Origin: Ophiostoma sp. CBS 140.51
Taxonomy: Eukaryota > Ascomycota > Sordariomycetes > Ophiostomatales > Ophiostomataceae
Reading direction: 5' to 3'
DNA: 64,000 bases
Assembly: GCA_029298735.1 (NCBI GenBank)
Contig: JANSLP010000021.1
Coordinates: 172,340-236,339 of the forward strand
Shown here: one piece after another, positions 32,837 to 44,864 of the stretch
How the letters are laid out: each line of letters begins with the position of its first letter
Numbering within the stretch: the stretch's first letter is position 1
Position numbers and translations under genes: made by a program
The notes under the pieces: model-generated
What the model was told of the DNA's origin: nothing
Databases searched by the model: none
What the model saw: only the letters and a program-made list of their open reading frames with translations

Positions 32837-34971
32837 CACGACCACGTGCATGGACTGAAAACAAAATGATGAACGGCCGCCTTTCCCCACCTTCTTCCTT
32901 GCTCTTCTTCTTGATCGACTACTTACTCTCTTCTAATTTCTTGACATCTCTTGCCTTCTTCTTCTTTTCATTTCTTCTTTGGATGCTTGCGGTTGCATGC
33001 CGGAGCGGTGTACCATTAGGATATCTGTGTTCTATTTTTTCTTTTTCTTTCCGTCTACCAGCTTGGCTTCCTTTTTGATTTTTCTTCTTTTCTTTCTTTT
33101 GCTTTCTTTCTGCCTCTTGCGCATCTTGTTTTGCCGGCATTAATATCTATAATTATATTTGTTGATATCCTCCCATATATGAGTCGGTAATACCACACCA
33201 AAACGACACGCTCACACAAAAGACCATACACTTATACACAGAGACAAGAAAACTCAACTTACACAAAAATATACTTTAGTTACATCTAACTTCTTGGTCA
33301 TGTGCCTGCAGCTGCTTTCCCCAAATCAAAACGGGCGTTCGTTTCGGTTGCTGCCGAGCCTGCCTCGCCTGCCTGCCCTTTTCTTATGTCACAACCTAGT
33401 CCTACCTTGTACTTTTGGTGGTACATCTGACGACCCCTTGATACTTTTGCTTGTGACCCCCAAACTTGACTACCCAAAAGTCTAAAGGAGCCATATGAGC
33501 CACGCAGAGCCTCACTTACGAGACGGGACAGATTCCAGCCCAACGTGTCCTGACCAATCGTCGTTCTTGAGAAAAGCCGCTTGACTTAAGAGGCGCGGAG
33601 ATGACAGAGCAACCTTAAACTTTTTCGCCGCCCAACTTGCTAACGAGCATGTTCTTTAACGTCTTAAATACCTCTATGTCGTAAGTTCTTCAGTTGTATT
33701 TCCTGGGATTTCACGGGCCGAACTGAGCGAAACATGGGAAAATGAGGGGTAGCTTGGGGCGCGGGACAAGGCCGAGCAAAACTTGGGGGAGGCGTTCTTG
33801 GCTTGCGTTCGCCTGCGTCGGCCTGTGTTGGGCCGCCGCGTATTACTGTGTGACCGTCCCGGGCATTCCAGATCTTTAAAGGGCTGGCCAAAAAGAGGCC
33901 AAAGAGACGAGACAACTGCCAGGGGCAAGAAGGCAAGAGCGTGGGAAACGTGTGGGAATACGGAGTTACCTTGCGAGGTGCTACAATATATGGGATGTAC
34001 GAAGTAGACATGTAGGGGAAAGGAAGGAAGGCACAAAGGAGCTACCATTTCACCATCGTAACAGGCAGGAGACCCGTTTTGCCATTTTCTCATCATTTTT
34101 TCTTTCGGCCGACGAGACGATACAAGGAAGGTGCATCGCATTGGGCTCGCAAAAAAAGCATGCGCTTTGCGCCAAAGAAAGAGAGGAAAGATCGGTCGGC
34201 CTGTCGCATTTTGTCATTTTTGGGACTGGAGAGAGTGAAGGGTGGGGTTGGCGGTATTACGGGGAACGGGTACGGAGAAGGAAAGAGCGAGGGACAACCA
34301 GAATGGAAGAGACAGAAAGAGACATGTGAAAGTGGTTGGCTCGGTGCTTAGCGGAAAGCGGGCACTACAGCCCACTGTAAAACGTAGTTTCCTCACCAAA
34401 ATTTGGAGAGTAAAAAAAGTGGTCCACAACCACATGCGAGAAACACCGCAGAAAGCACCGCCAAAACGAACGACCCTTGTCTGTTTTCCCCCAAAAACCT
34501 CAACGGAAAGTGGAAAGTGACGCTGCTTGTTGTCAGGTTTCCCCCTCGGCATCCATTTCGTCTGCTTTCGGAGACGCCATCTTTTTCTGGTGATTGTCCT
34601 TGTCTCTTGGGTTTGTACCTGTATTTCTTCTGCCTGGGGAAACGAAACGAGCCCTGCCCCTGTTTTCCACCTTTGTCTCGTTAGCTCCTGCCTGCCCTTT
34701 CTCCTCTCCTTGTTCTTTCTTTCTACAGTCTCTCCTTCCCCAGAATATCCGAAACTGTATTTAATATTTCGTCAACCGCTCAATCGGGACAGACCACTCT
34801 TCTCTCTTTCCTCTCTTCCTCCTTTTTTTCTTCCTATTTTATAAAGACTGACATATCTCCTTCCTCCCCCCATATACCAGTCCCTTGATACCTGACCTCG
34901 TCCTTGCTTTCCCCGCATTCTCAACCTCACCTCAACCTCATCCCATCAACAAACCTCACACTACCGTCACC
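32837..34971. other. Intergenic region, SDR 3' flank and promoter of the FABP-like gene
   Basis: T- and C-rich to about 33280 (3' flank), a mixed middle, then a strongly pyrimidine-rich leader from about 34540 to 34971 ending in CACCATGG. No gene or RNA recognised. Confidence 0.5.
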
Positions 34972-35785
34972 ATGGCCGCCCCCGCGAGCAAGAACATTCA
35001 CAACCTGAACGGAAAATGGCAGATGGTACGTTGATGCAAAGCCGAAGCTATAGGCTGACTCTCCGAGCACTTGCGATCTCACTAACACCCTCTCTCTCCC
35101 CCTCTCTAGAACAAGTCTCTGTCCGGTGACTTTGGCGCCGTCCTCTCGCTCCAGGGCGTCGGCTTCATTATGCGCAAGACCATTGGTGCCGCCTCCATCA
35201 CTCTGCACACCACCCAGCTCGAGGGCCCCCCCGCAGAGCCTACCGAGGACCCCCTTGACGACGCCGCCAAGACCGAGAGCGTCACCCATATCAACATTGA
35301 CCAGACCATGACCGGCGGCATTAAGGGCACTACCGAGCGCCGCTGCGTCGACAATCGCCGCCGTGAGCACACCGACTGGCTGTTCGGCCACGTCTCGGGC
35401 CGCACGCTCTTCTACAAGGGCGCCGATGCCAAGGCCCAAATCGCCAAGGACTTTCCCGACCCGTTCCTGCTGGAGGGTGAGTTCCTTTCTGTGTACCCCC
35501 AAAGAACATTGTGAACTGCTGCTAACGTGTGGATTAGGCTGGCCCGATGATGGTGAGGACCTGCTGGTGAGCTATGTGCTCAACCTGGACAAGGACCGCG
35601 GTTGGGAGGCGACGCAGGTGTGGGGTTTCCAGACGGCCAAGGACGGCACGCGCCGGTACGTGCGCAACGTCGTCGTTACTAAGGGCGAGGGCAGCAAGCA
35701 GCAGCGCGTTACGGTCCAGCTGATTTACGACTTCCTCGGCGAGCGCGACGACGAGAAGAGCGAGGATGCTGAGCTGACGTACTAG
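34972..35785 (+). CDS. Conserved small protein with fatty-acid-binding-protein (calycin)-like N-terminus
   Basis: Three exons, 34972-35025, 35110-35476 and 35538-35785, with introns of 84 and 61 nt (donors GTACGT and GTGAGT, acceptors TAG), giving 222 residues. Near the N-terminus NLNGKWQMNKSLSGDF and LQGVGFIMRKTIGAASITL resemble the signature of intracellular lipid-binding proteins: G-K-W, then L-G-V-G-F..R-K. The rest alternates short hydrophobic and polar stretches, as in a beta-barrel: THINIDQTMTGGIKGTTERR, DWLFGHVSGRTLFY, LLVSYVLNLD, ATQVWGFQT, RRYVRNVVVT. There is no signal peptide or membrane span, so it is probably cytosolic. A role in binding a small hydrophobic ligand is inference from the motif. 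I do not know a characterised homologue, and the protein is about 90 residues longer than animal FABPs. The Kozak-like CACCATGG supports the start. Confidence 0.88.
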
Positions 35786-36312
35786 AGGAAAGTTGTTGGC
35801 TGTCAAAAAGAGATAGGAGTATGAGGCACAACGGCAATGCCTGCCTGTTTTCAAATCTGATTGATTTCTCGTCTTGTCTATTGTGTCGTCATCTTTTGTC
35901 TTATTCTTTTGTTTGTGCTTCATATTGTTTACCAGTGACCCCCCGTGGTCACTGTTGTCTATCGTAGTCGATGTTCATTTCCATGTCAGATTAAGATGCA
36001 GAATATACCATGCAATTTGCACATGACAAAGAAAAGACTGCCTAGTATGAGAGCATGCAAGATGGTATATGATAGTATTCAAGTATGTTAAGACTCGTCT
36101 AATCGTGTTGAATCGCGTTCCGTCATTCTGACGTCCTCGTGTCTCTCTGTGCCTCCTTGCTTGGCGGCCCCTGTCCTGTGCCATCTTTTGTCTTTTTTGT
36201 ATATGCGAAATCATGCAACCTAAAACGCCCATATGCTGTTGAGAGGCCGAACCCAAATGTAAATAAGAATAAGAAAGAGAAAAAAAACAGCTCATACCGG
36301 CCCCGTGGCCGC
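35786..36312. other. Convergent intergenic region
   Basis: A 527-bp interval between the FABP-like gene and the CBS-domain gene, both ending here. It is AT-rich with T-runs and consistent with two 3' UTRs. Nothing else seen. Confidence 0.55.
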
Positions 36313-36893
36313 TTAGGCAGGCCGACGCTTCACAAACTCCTCCAGGTCCGCGGCCGTGGCCACGCCCAGAACAAACCGCCGCCGCTCGTCCGTAATTACG
36401 GCAAACTGCTGTGCCTCGCCCCGTGTCATGGCGCCTGCAAAGAACGCCTCCAGCTGCTCCAGCGGCGTCTGCATCGTAATCACCCGGTACGCACGGCCCT
36501 GTCGCTTGAAACCGAACCGTGTCATGGCCGCACTGCTGCCAAGAGTGTCGTCGGGGGAGACCTGGCCGGCGGCCAGCAGGCGCTGCAGCTGGGGCATGGA
36601 GACGTAGCCGAGCAGGGCGCGCGTGGTGCCATCGACGACAGTGAGGTGAGTAAAGTCGCGCTCAAAGGCGGCGTTGAGAGCCTGGCCAACGGTATCGGTA
36701 GGCGTGAGAGAAAGGGCTGCGGGCGGCTCGAGGTCCTCGACGGTGGCCTAGAATACATTAGAAAGTGTTGATCAAATAACTCTCGGGGGGGGAATGCACT
36801 TACTCCCCGGTAGCGGTCGGTCCACTTGGAGACAAAGGGTTCGGTGGTACCGGCACTCGCAGTGCCGGCGGCCGGTGCAGCAACGTCAGCCAT
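36313..36893 (-). CDS. Two-CBS-domain protein
   Basis: Two exons on the minus strand, 36804-36893 and 36313-36747, with a 56-nt intron (GTAAGT...TAG), giving 174 residues. After a short Ala/Gly-rich N-terminus (MADVAAPAAGTASAGTTEPF) the protein is essentially one CBS pair (Bateman module). The first repeat includes TVGQALNAAFERDFTHLTVV with a following LLGYVSMPQLQRLL. The second includes VITMQTPLEQLEAFFAG and FAVITDERRRFVLGVATAAD with LEEFVKRRP. CBS pairs bind adenosine nucleotides or S-adenosylmethionine and sense energy or metabolite state. A stand-alone pair like this usually regulates another protein, which the context does not reveal. The ATG at 36893 is chosen because the upstream frame has no protein-like features. 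Confidence 0.9.
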
Positions 36894-38723
36894 GGTGGGG
36901 AGAATTGAGAGAGAGAGTGGAGAGGTTGAAGTCGAGGCTGTTGGTAGATGTTCGAGAGTGGTTGTCAACGTAATGTTCGTGTGGAAGTTCAACAACGGCT
37001 GTCAGTTGGCCTTGGCTAACGTCTGTTCTGTTTGTTGGAGACTGAGCGAAGGATTGATTTGTCGTGACACAACTTTTCGGAGGGGATCAACGGCGACTTT
37101 TTTCTTGCTCTCCCCTCACCATGATTTTGCCATTCTGACTCCTTTCACTAGCCGCTTTCGCGGGTCACGTGCGCCTGCTTTACATGTGAATCTCGGCCTA
37201 CAGCTCGCAAACCCCCACGCCGTGGCAGCACGCAATCAATTTGTTCCATCTTGGTTTGTATTGTCTGCAAAGACGTTCGAATTGCAATCTTCTTCGTAAT
37301 TGTCACTTTCTGAATTGCCAAAGCTGAACGACGTCTGGGCGCTGCTTTTCGGTGTAGATGCAGAGTGGATACATGCGCACCTGACCTTACAACCGAAATG
37401 CTCCGTCTTCCCCGTTGTTTGGGTGGAGACCGACGGGAGACGTCGGCAGGCGGGGCCGCTATGATCGCTCTTACTCTTTTAATATCGTAAAACTGAGCAT
37501 GGCGATCAAGGGAAGGAACGACAGACGTCCTGTCTCAGCGGGAAGGAGCCCAGATAGAGTTGTCGATACATTCCATACGTTCTTTTAGTATCAATTCCAG
37601 AGCTCAATGCCCATAAAGAAGCGGGAGAATGCCCCTCTACTTGTACAAAGCTACTGTCGCTAGTCGTATCGTAAGCTACGTCACTTAGTATGCTCGTGTG
37701 TCGCTCTTGTAAGAGCTCTGCGATCGCAGATCGACATGCAAATTGTCCAGAAGCTTGAAAAGGATGCCCATATCGCCATTCGTTGGAAAGCGCTTCTTTT
37801 TCGCAAACAAGGCAAATTGGTTGCAGCCTCCTCGAATGCAGCAGTGAGCTCTCACGTCCGAAGTACGTCGTGGTAATGCCGTGTGTCAGGGACCTGCACC
37901 GACACATACCAGCTGTTGGCCCGGCTGACATCATGGAAATTGCGCGTATAATACAATTTGCCCCGGGGATAGCACTCAGCCAACACCCCGAAGCTCATTT
38001 TCTTGTCCGTTTCCCTGTCTTGTAACGCCCTTTTACATCTTTTTACGTCTCTTTTTCGTCTTTTTCGTCTTTGCACGGCCAATTCCAACATCGGCGATTC
38101 CACATTTGTACTTTGTAACATCCGCTGTGCTGTCCAAATCAGGTAACTCGACAGTTGTAGCAAGTGCTCCAAGTAGCTCTTGCCCGGCAAGGTGCACACA
38201 CACACAGCAGCTATGCTCGCTACGTTTCCCCTCGTACCTGCCGTAATCGAGCTTCTCCCAAGGGATGAGGGGTGGCTCTGAAACAAAGATTGGAAAGAAG
38301 GAAAGAGCAACCGGTCTGCCCTATCATTTTTTGGATCGGCCATTCCTTTGCGCTGGGCTCCCGTAATATTTTCTTGGCTCTTTGTACGGTCAGTTGTCAT
38401 CTCGATTGGATTGAGATTTCTTGCTTGTTTAATCTTGTCCTCCCTTTTTTACCTTCTTTCCTCTTCCATCGTGAATAACGGCTGGTCTCGTTGTTATTGC
38501 AGCCCTCATTCATTGCAATTCTCCGTGAGTATCCCCTACCTCTATCTTGATATACATATGTGATAATACCAATCTGGTTTCTGGATCCATCGGTATCGTA
38601 GCATCACGGCATCTCGCGATGCGTCATATAGCTGCACAGCTGTCCGTAACGCCACTAACTCCATGACTTTGACTCAAAACAGACTCATACCATCTCCCCT
38701 CCTCCTCCTGAACACCATTCAAT
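36894..38723. other. Divergent interval, CBS gene / phosphate carrier gene
   Basis: A 1.8-kb interval holding both promoters. The side next to the carrier (38400-38723) is mixed to C-rich. The longest open frame (37506-37934, minus) shows no family features. No RNA gene or repeat recognised. Confidence 0.5.
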
Positions 38724-40091
38724 ATGGCGTCCTCGTTCTTCTTCCCGCGACATGATACCCTGAAGAAGGGCTTTGGAACCACCGGCCACGGTCCGGCCGG
38801 CACGCGTTCCATCCGCCCGGAGCTCTGCGTGGCCTACTCCGTCGTCGACGATGCCAAGGACAAGGCCAATCAGCTCAGCGCCGAAGCCAAGAAGGAGTTT
38901 GAAAAGGGCGCCGCAAAGGCCGCTGAGGCCAAAGCCGATGCCAAGAAGGAGATTGAGAAGAATGCCCAAAAGGCCTACGAGTTCAAGGTGGATGCCAAGG
39001 ACAAGGCCCAGCAGTTTGGTGCTGAGGCAAAGGACAAGGCGCACAAGTTTGGCGCCGAGGTCAAGTCGGACTTTGACGAAGGCGCTGCAAAGACCAAGTC
39101 CAGCTTTGACAAGGGCACCACAAAGATTAACGAGGCCGTGTCCAACATCAAGCCTCCTCCCAAGTCGTCGCAAATCGAGCTCTACTCGGGCAAGTACTAT
39201 GCCGCCTGCACCTTTGGCGGTATGCTGGCCTGCGGCCTGACGCACACGGCCGTCACTCCCCTCGATCTCGTCAAGGTGCGCCGCCAGGTCGATTCCAGCC
39301 TGTACAAGAGCAACATCCAGGGCTGGGGCCTCATCTACCGCGCCGAGGGCCTTCGCGGCATCTTTACGGGCTGGAGTCCTACGCTGTTTGGTTACTCGGC
39401 CCAGGGTGCCTTCAAGTACGGCTGGTACGAGTACTTCAAGAAGACATACTCTGATATTGTCGGGCCCGAGCGCGCTTACGCCCACAAGACGAGCGTCTAC
39501 CTTGCAGCGTCGGCCTCGGCCGAGTTCTTGGCCGATATTGCCCTGTGCCCCTTTGAGGCCGTCAAGGTCCGTATGCAGGGCAGCCTGCAGTCCCCGTACC
39601 GCGGCACGTTTGACGGAATCAGCAAGATCATGGCAGCCGAGGGTCTAGGTGGCCTGTACAAGGGCCTGTACCCGCTGTGGGCTCGCCAGATCCCCTACAC
39701 CATGATGAAGTTTGCCTCCTTTGAGACCATTGTCGACATGATCTACGCTCGTCTCCCCGGTACCAAGAACGACTACAGCAAGGCCGCGCAGACGGGTGTG
39801 TCCTTCACGGGTGGTTACCTGGCCGGTATTCTGTGTGCCATCGTCTCGCACCCGGCCGACGTCATGGTCAGCAAGCTCAACGCGTACCGCAAGCCGGGTG
39901 AGGCCTTTGGCGCGGTGCTGTCTCGCATCTACGGCGACATTGGTTTCGGCGGCCTCTGGAACGGTCTGGGCGTGCGTATCATCATGATTGGTACCCTCAC
40001 TGGTCTGCAGTGGATGATCTACGACTACTTTAAGATCTTCATGGGCTTCCCGACGACAGGTGGCGGCCCCCCGCCGAAGGAGAAGAAGTAA
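38724..40091 (+). CDS. Mitochondrial phosphate carrier with N-terminal LEA-like 11-mer repeat extension
   Basis: A single exon of 455 residues. From residue 150 (IELYSGKYYAACTFGGMLAC) it is a mitochondrial phosphate carrier: three Solcar repeats with signatures PLDLVKVRRQ, PFEAVKVRMQ and the phosphate-carrier-type third signature HPADVMVSKLN, plus PLWARQIPYTMMKFASFET and GTLTGLQWMIYD. It should import phosphate with H+ across the inner membrane for ATP synthesis. The N-terminus begins MASSFFFPRHDTLKKGFGTT, similar to the start of other fungal phosphate carriers. Inserted between it and the carrier, at residues 44-142 (38853-39149), is about 100 residues of Ala/Lys/Glu/Asp-rich sequence with 11-residue periodicity (KVDAKDKAQQF, GAEAKDKAHKF, GAEVKSDFDEG), as in group-3 LEA proteins. 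Typical carriers of this family are about 300-385 residues. The repeat is in the same open frame with no intron signal seen, so the fusion looks genuine. Confidence 0.93.
   Translation: MASSFFFPRHDTLKKGFGTTGHGPAGTRSIRPELCVAYSVVDDAKDKANQLSAEAKKEFEKGAAKAAEAKADAKKEIEKNAQKAYEFKVDAKDKAQQFGAEAKDKAHKFGAEVKSDFDEGAAKTKSSFDKGTTKINEAVSNIKPPPKSSQIELYSGKYYAACTFGGMLACGLTHTAVTPLDLVKVRRQVDSSLYKSNIQGWGLIYRAEGLRGIFTGWSPTLFGYSAQGAFKYGWYEYFKKTYSDIVGPERAYAHKTSVYLAASASAEFLADIALCPFEAVKVRMQGSLQSPYRGTFDGISKIMAAEGLGGLYKGLYPLWARQIPYTMMKFASFETIVDMIYARLPGTKNDYSKAAQTGVSFTGGYLAGILCAIVSHPADVMVSKLNAYRKPGEAFGAVLSRIYGDIGFGGLWNGLGVRIIMIGTLTGLQWMIYDYFKIFMGFPTTGGGPPPKEKK
38853..39149 (+). repeat. 11-residue (33-nt) LEA-like repeat block inside the phosphate carrier gene
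   Basis: About nine consecutive 11-residue units rich in Ala, Lys, Glu and Asp, with aromatic or hydrophobic residues at unit ends. Units read in order: AKDKANQLSAE, AKKEFEKGAAK, AAEAKADAKKE, IEKNAQKAYEF, KVDAKDKAQQF, GAEAKDKAHKF, GAEVKSDFDEG, AAKTKSSFDKG, TTKINEAVSNI. The pattern predicts an amphipathic, possibly desiccation-inducible helix, by analogy with LEA_4 proteins. Confidence 0.75.
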
Positions 40092-41711
40092 ACGGCGGTC
40101 ATGGGCTCCGTGTGTCAGAAATTAGCTGTCGAGGATGTTGATGTTGACGTTGTGGTGCTCGATGTGGTGTTGTAGATGGTTGGTGGGTGAAATGTTGCCG
40201 GCTCGGGTTTGTCTCTTCATCGGGGTTGACTCTTTTCCGTCTCTTCTCTCTTTCTTCGTCGTTTTCTTTTGTCCCTTTTCGTTTTTCTTAAAACACATAA
40301 AACAAACACAGTAATAAATAAACCAATTTGACGGACGTCTTCTCTCTTATGAACATCTGAAGTCTGGTATCTTACCTCGACTAACACCAGCTTGGCCTCC
40401 ACTTGGACTGGCACCCTTGTCTCATCCACTTGCCGACAACTCCATCGAGACAAGCGACGTCTGGAGATATGAAATGTGTCCGAGACAGGGAGAACGGCGA
40501 GTGCAAGTATTTGGTCCGTACTTGTCCTCAAACGGGCATGCATTTGAAATGCACTGGCACAAAGTTAACACACGACGGAGACTTATCGCCGTTCTTCCTC
40601 CTTCCTCCTTCCTCTTCCTCTATTCCTAAACCGCATATAACGGATATATGCTATCACCAGAATGCGACAAAGCCGACCAAGTCCACACCTACATCACGGT
40701 GACCTCAGAACCAAGCTATCTCACCCTGGTGGCTGGCGCCGCTTTCCCATAGCTTCCCCGCTCATTCCATGGCGAGCATGCAGGTCAAGCATCGCTTCAG
40801 CACGGACGGTCTTTCTGTCGTTTCTTGGTAAACGGCCTGGACGGCCTCTACTGTGCACGGTGTCGCCGTTGGAAAGATCGTTAGAAAGCTCGACCGTCAT
40901 CTGGGCTACTTGGTCTGGCCTTTTGCCGTCTCCAAAAAGTACATGAAAGTCGTAAGATATGCACGCGAGCTTGTGCCCTAACGACGTACCTTTTTGCAGA
41001 TATGCAAGCTTAGGGTTGTATAAGTGCGTCCCAATAAAAGCTGCATCAAGCACGACAAGACATGGGATGAGAGACGACGAGACAACGAGACAACCAAAAG
41101 GACGAAAAGACGGCCGAATAACAAAGTACCAGGCAAGTTCAACCTCTTTGCCGTTCCCGATCCCGCAAGCCGGCCGCTTTCCTGTTGAGAAGAAGAGGGC
41201 AGGCCGTTCTGGTCTAGCTGCTTTCAACAACTCGACTCGATGCATCCGAACGTGTGCCAGAAACTCCAGAAGCCAAACCAATACGAGATTCCTCCTCTCC
41301 CTTGATCCCTTGGAGCATGGAGCATTACCGTGCTCTTCGGCCGTGTTCATGAATCGTGTTGGCTGCTCGTGTGTTTGTTGGTCTTCTCCTCCAATCCACG
41401 TTTCTTTTGGTCTTTTTCCATTCTCGTCGTCTTCCTTTTCTTGTCTTCTGCTTGCTTCTTCTCTCGCTCTCTCCTCCCCGAGCTTCCCCTCCTCTTCACC
41501 CCTCCCTCTGCTGTCATGCGGCGCTTTCTCGGTTCAAATTGGACCAAAACCCGATTTCTTGGAGAGAAAACCAGATCGCTCGTAACACATAAGACCCCTC
41601 GTAAATGCAACATCCAGCCCTGCCTGAGTAGCCTTCAGCTTTCTTGTCAAACCACACTGGTCACGCCCTGTTTGCGCACTTGTCGAAAAAAAAAAAAGCT
41701 GGCATTCTCGC

Positions 41712-41744
41712 CCTGTCCGTCGCCTGTCCGTCGCCTGTCCGTCG
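41712..41744. repeat. 11-bp tandem repeat, three perfect copies
   Basis: CCTGTCCGTCG is repeated three times without mismatch and without gaps, in the gene-free interval. No function suggested. Confidence 0.9.
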
Positions 41745-44700
41745 CAAAATACCCCGTAAAGTGTCTCCGGGAGAGGGGCACAGAGGCGAAAATCCAGGTA
41801 GGCACAAGCCTCGACAGGGAGACCAAGGTGTCGAGAGTGTCTCACTGAGAGCGGTGGTGGTGGTTGCAAAAAAGTTCGGTGCCAGTCTGCAAGTCTGTAA
41901 GTCTGCCACGGCCCATTGCCCTGTCAAGCACAGGCACTGTCGCTCACTTTCCCAGCAGGGGCAAAGGCCGCCCCTGTGGTTCGTCACACCGCAGCACGTC
42001 CCGCTTTCCGCGTGGCATTTCTGTGTTCTTTTTGGTTTCTTTCCTTTTACTTTCTGTTCTCACTGTCTGTGTCTGTCCCCCTCGCACCTTCCCCTTCTCC
42101 CCTTCTTCCCCCTCCTGGACCCTGCACCTGCCCTAAAAGTAGCGCAAAGCGTGCTCGCCCCTCCCCGCCCGCCTGCGAACCACGCCCACCAAAACGTGGT
42201 TGGGGCGAGGGAAGGTGCTTAAGTATTTAAAAATAATAAATAAATAAAATAAAAAACGGTAAAATGAACGACCAAAAAACAGCCCCTGGGAGAGAGAGGC
42301 AGACCGCAGAACAAAACACAAAGCGCACCTTGTTTTGCGCGCCCACACCCCCTCTTTGACACTGCGCGTCCCGTTAATTTGTTTCTACCCCGTACTTTGG
42401 GAGCCATTTCGAAAGGGCAACGTCTTTGCAAATCAGTGACAAAACAGGAGCTGAGAGACCACTCGGACTTGGACAGGCTTCCCCACTTTCTGGCCGCCGG
42501 TCGTTCTTGTCCGCTTTGTGTCGTCCGTGGTGTCGGGTTGTGTTGTGTGTCCAAGAGAGGCCGCGCCATGGCCAGAGGACTTGAGAAGCACAAAGAAGAT
42601 GGGACGACAAAAGGGACAAAAGGGACAAAAATGACAAAAATGACAAACATACACACAGGAAATCAAGAACAGACATGCTACCATCCAGGGGCGTCGTGCA
42701 TTGTCGTATTGGCTGGACAGGCTCTGCAGTTTTTACGTATGCTCGTTGGGACGCTGGTCTTCGGCGCGCTAAGCCGGGCTGTTCCTTCCCATCCTCTCCT
42801 CACACACTCTCTCATCTGCTCCTTCTCTGCAAGTCTGCGTCTCCTCCCTCTCACAACCATTCTAGTCGTCGCTTCCCCCTTTCGAAAACGTGCTTTTACT
42901 GCCTCGGGACCTGCCTAAAGTGTTTGGCGCTGTTGCATCAGCGTGGAACTCCTGCACCAAAAGACACAAGAATGGGGTATTTGGGGGGACTTGTTTTTGC
43001 TGCAACGCCTCACGTGGAAACTTGGCAAGCGGTGTGGCCTCCCAGAGGCCCAGGCTGTCATGTCGACAAAGTGTGCATGTCAATTGTCAAGCGAAGGGCA
43101 GGCGCTTCTGGCGAAGCTCTTCCTTCTTGCCTCAGCTTCTCACGCACCACCCACTTGTTGAGAGGGCTCTCCGTTTCCTCCGTGGCCTATGCTCCGCTTT
43201 GTTTGTTTCTACTACTGTGGACGGAACATGTTGGTGGGATTTCTACGCACGCGGAGAAAAGGGTTTCTGGGTGCTCTGATTTCCAAGCATATTCGAGAGA
43301 AAGACGGCTTTCGACAAATCATGATATTGATCAGTCGACCACTGGCTCGCCACATCTTGTATTCGTTTTGGTTGTTGCCTGTTTTGTTGTTTTTCTTCTG
43401 GTCTGGCCCGTGAAAACCAACAGACGTTGTCTTCCGTGTTGCCCACCCTCTTTTGATGTTCCCTGGCTGTATCCTGTTCTCGAGCTCTGTCTTCCCTTTC
43501 TGTCCAGTCTTGCATGCATACCCGCCAGACTTGTTCTCCTGCAGGACATCCACCCTCTTGTCAACTCATGTCCAGCCACTCACATGGCTTTTGAACTTCA
43601 CTCAGACGTGAAATGGACGTCCCTGCAGTGAAAATACATCAAAAATATTGCTGAAGATAAATGCCGTGCCCTGTCATGGCTGGCATCAACTATTTGCCGG
43701 TTGATGAAAGGTGCTTTGGCTGCGTGTTGGTTAACTGTTGGTTGCTATCAGACTTCCACAACGGTCGAAACGTCCAACATCTCCTGAGCTTCCACTGAAG
43801 TCGTCCCCTCTTCACTTTCTATCACCAACACTGGGGTCGCTTTTCCTCCGCCCCCTCGTCGGAAATACAGGCCCCTGCACCGTCTTTTGCACCCCATTGT
43901 TTCTGCACCGTTGGCGACTTGAGCTTGTCTCCTCTCTCCTTGCTTGCTAAAATAGACGGGGCACAGACTGCGAGAGCGAGGCAACCCTGGCAGATGGGGT
44001 AAAAACCTGCTTGCCCAATCCCGTGGCTCCCAGCACCTGCACACCTAAATTAGCGCTGCAACGAGGGGAAGCAGAGAAGGAAGCGACTTGCAAGGTTCCT
44101 TTTCATTCTCCTGCGTTTTCTGCTAAAAGAAGAGAGCATGTTGGCGTGTCCTGAGTACACAGGTACGAGTCTTTTGTTGGCGAGAAGGAACGATGGACAA
44201 GCTCCGAAGAAACGGACAGATTCATGCGGAATATGCTCTGGTTTCCGCCCTCCGCGCCTTCTCAAATCAGCACAGAAGCACAGAATCGTTCCCCGGAAAG
44301 GTGCGCGCCCCCTCCTTCGATTTCAAGCCCCATCTGACGCAAGACATGATAAGATGGCCAGGATGGGGCAGGAACGACCGACAAAGTGAAAGGAGAGGCA
44401 AAAAAGTATTCCATCTCACCTCCGGCCTCGTTTCTTGGCAGTGCACTCCGTTCTCCTTTTTATCGTTCATAGAGCCGATGAGATTACTGGACAAAGTGCT
44501 GCGAATTACGCAAAGCTGGGCTGATACTGTGTATGTGCAAGGATGGACTACGAACAACTTTCCACATACCGTCGCTGCAGTGGATGGGGACCGTTCCCTG
44601 TCTGGATCTTGGGTCTTGGAATCGAAGACAAGCTATCGGAGGGAGACCTCAAGAACAAGTCTCTCCAGTTGCTCCTTCCAGTTGCGCCGTTTGCTCCTGC

Positions 44701-44824
44701 CGTAAGACCGCCAATGACTTAAATCCCCTCTTGTAACTGTATGTATTATTTTGTTGTCGCATGTTGCGTAGTCCGCCAATACAGAAACCGCAACCCAGCG
44801 CATTCCCAAACTGAGCACACTCGT

Positions 44825-44864
44825 CTCTCTTGATCTCTTGGTCTCTTGGTCTCTCGGTCTCTCC
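44825..44864. repeat. 8-bp tandem repeat, about five degenerate copies
   Basis: Units TCTCTTGA, TCTCTTGG, TCTCTTGG, TCTCTCGG and TCTCTCCT in tandem. A simple pyrimidine-rich minisatellite in the gene-free interval. Confidence 0.8.

Noticed and set aside
42675..43631. 318-codon + strand open frame in the 7.4-kb gap
   Set aside because: No recognisable domain and no coding-like composition; frames on other strands overlap it. Kept only as a candidate to search.
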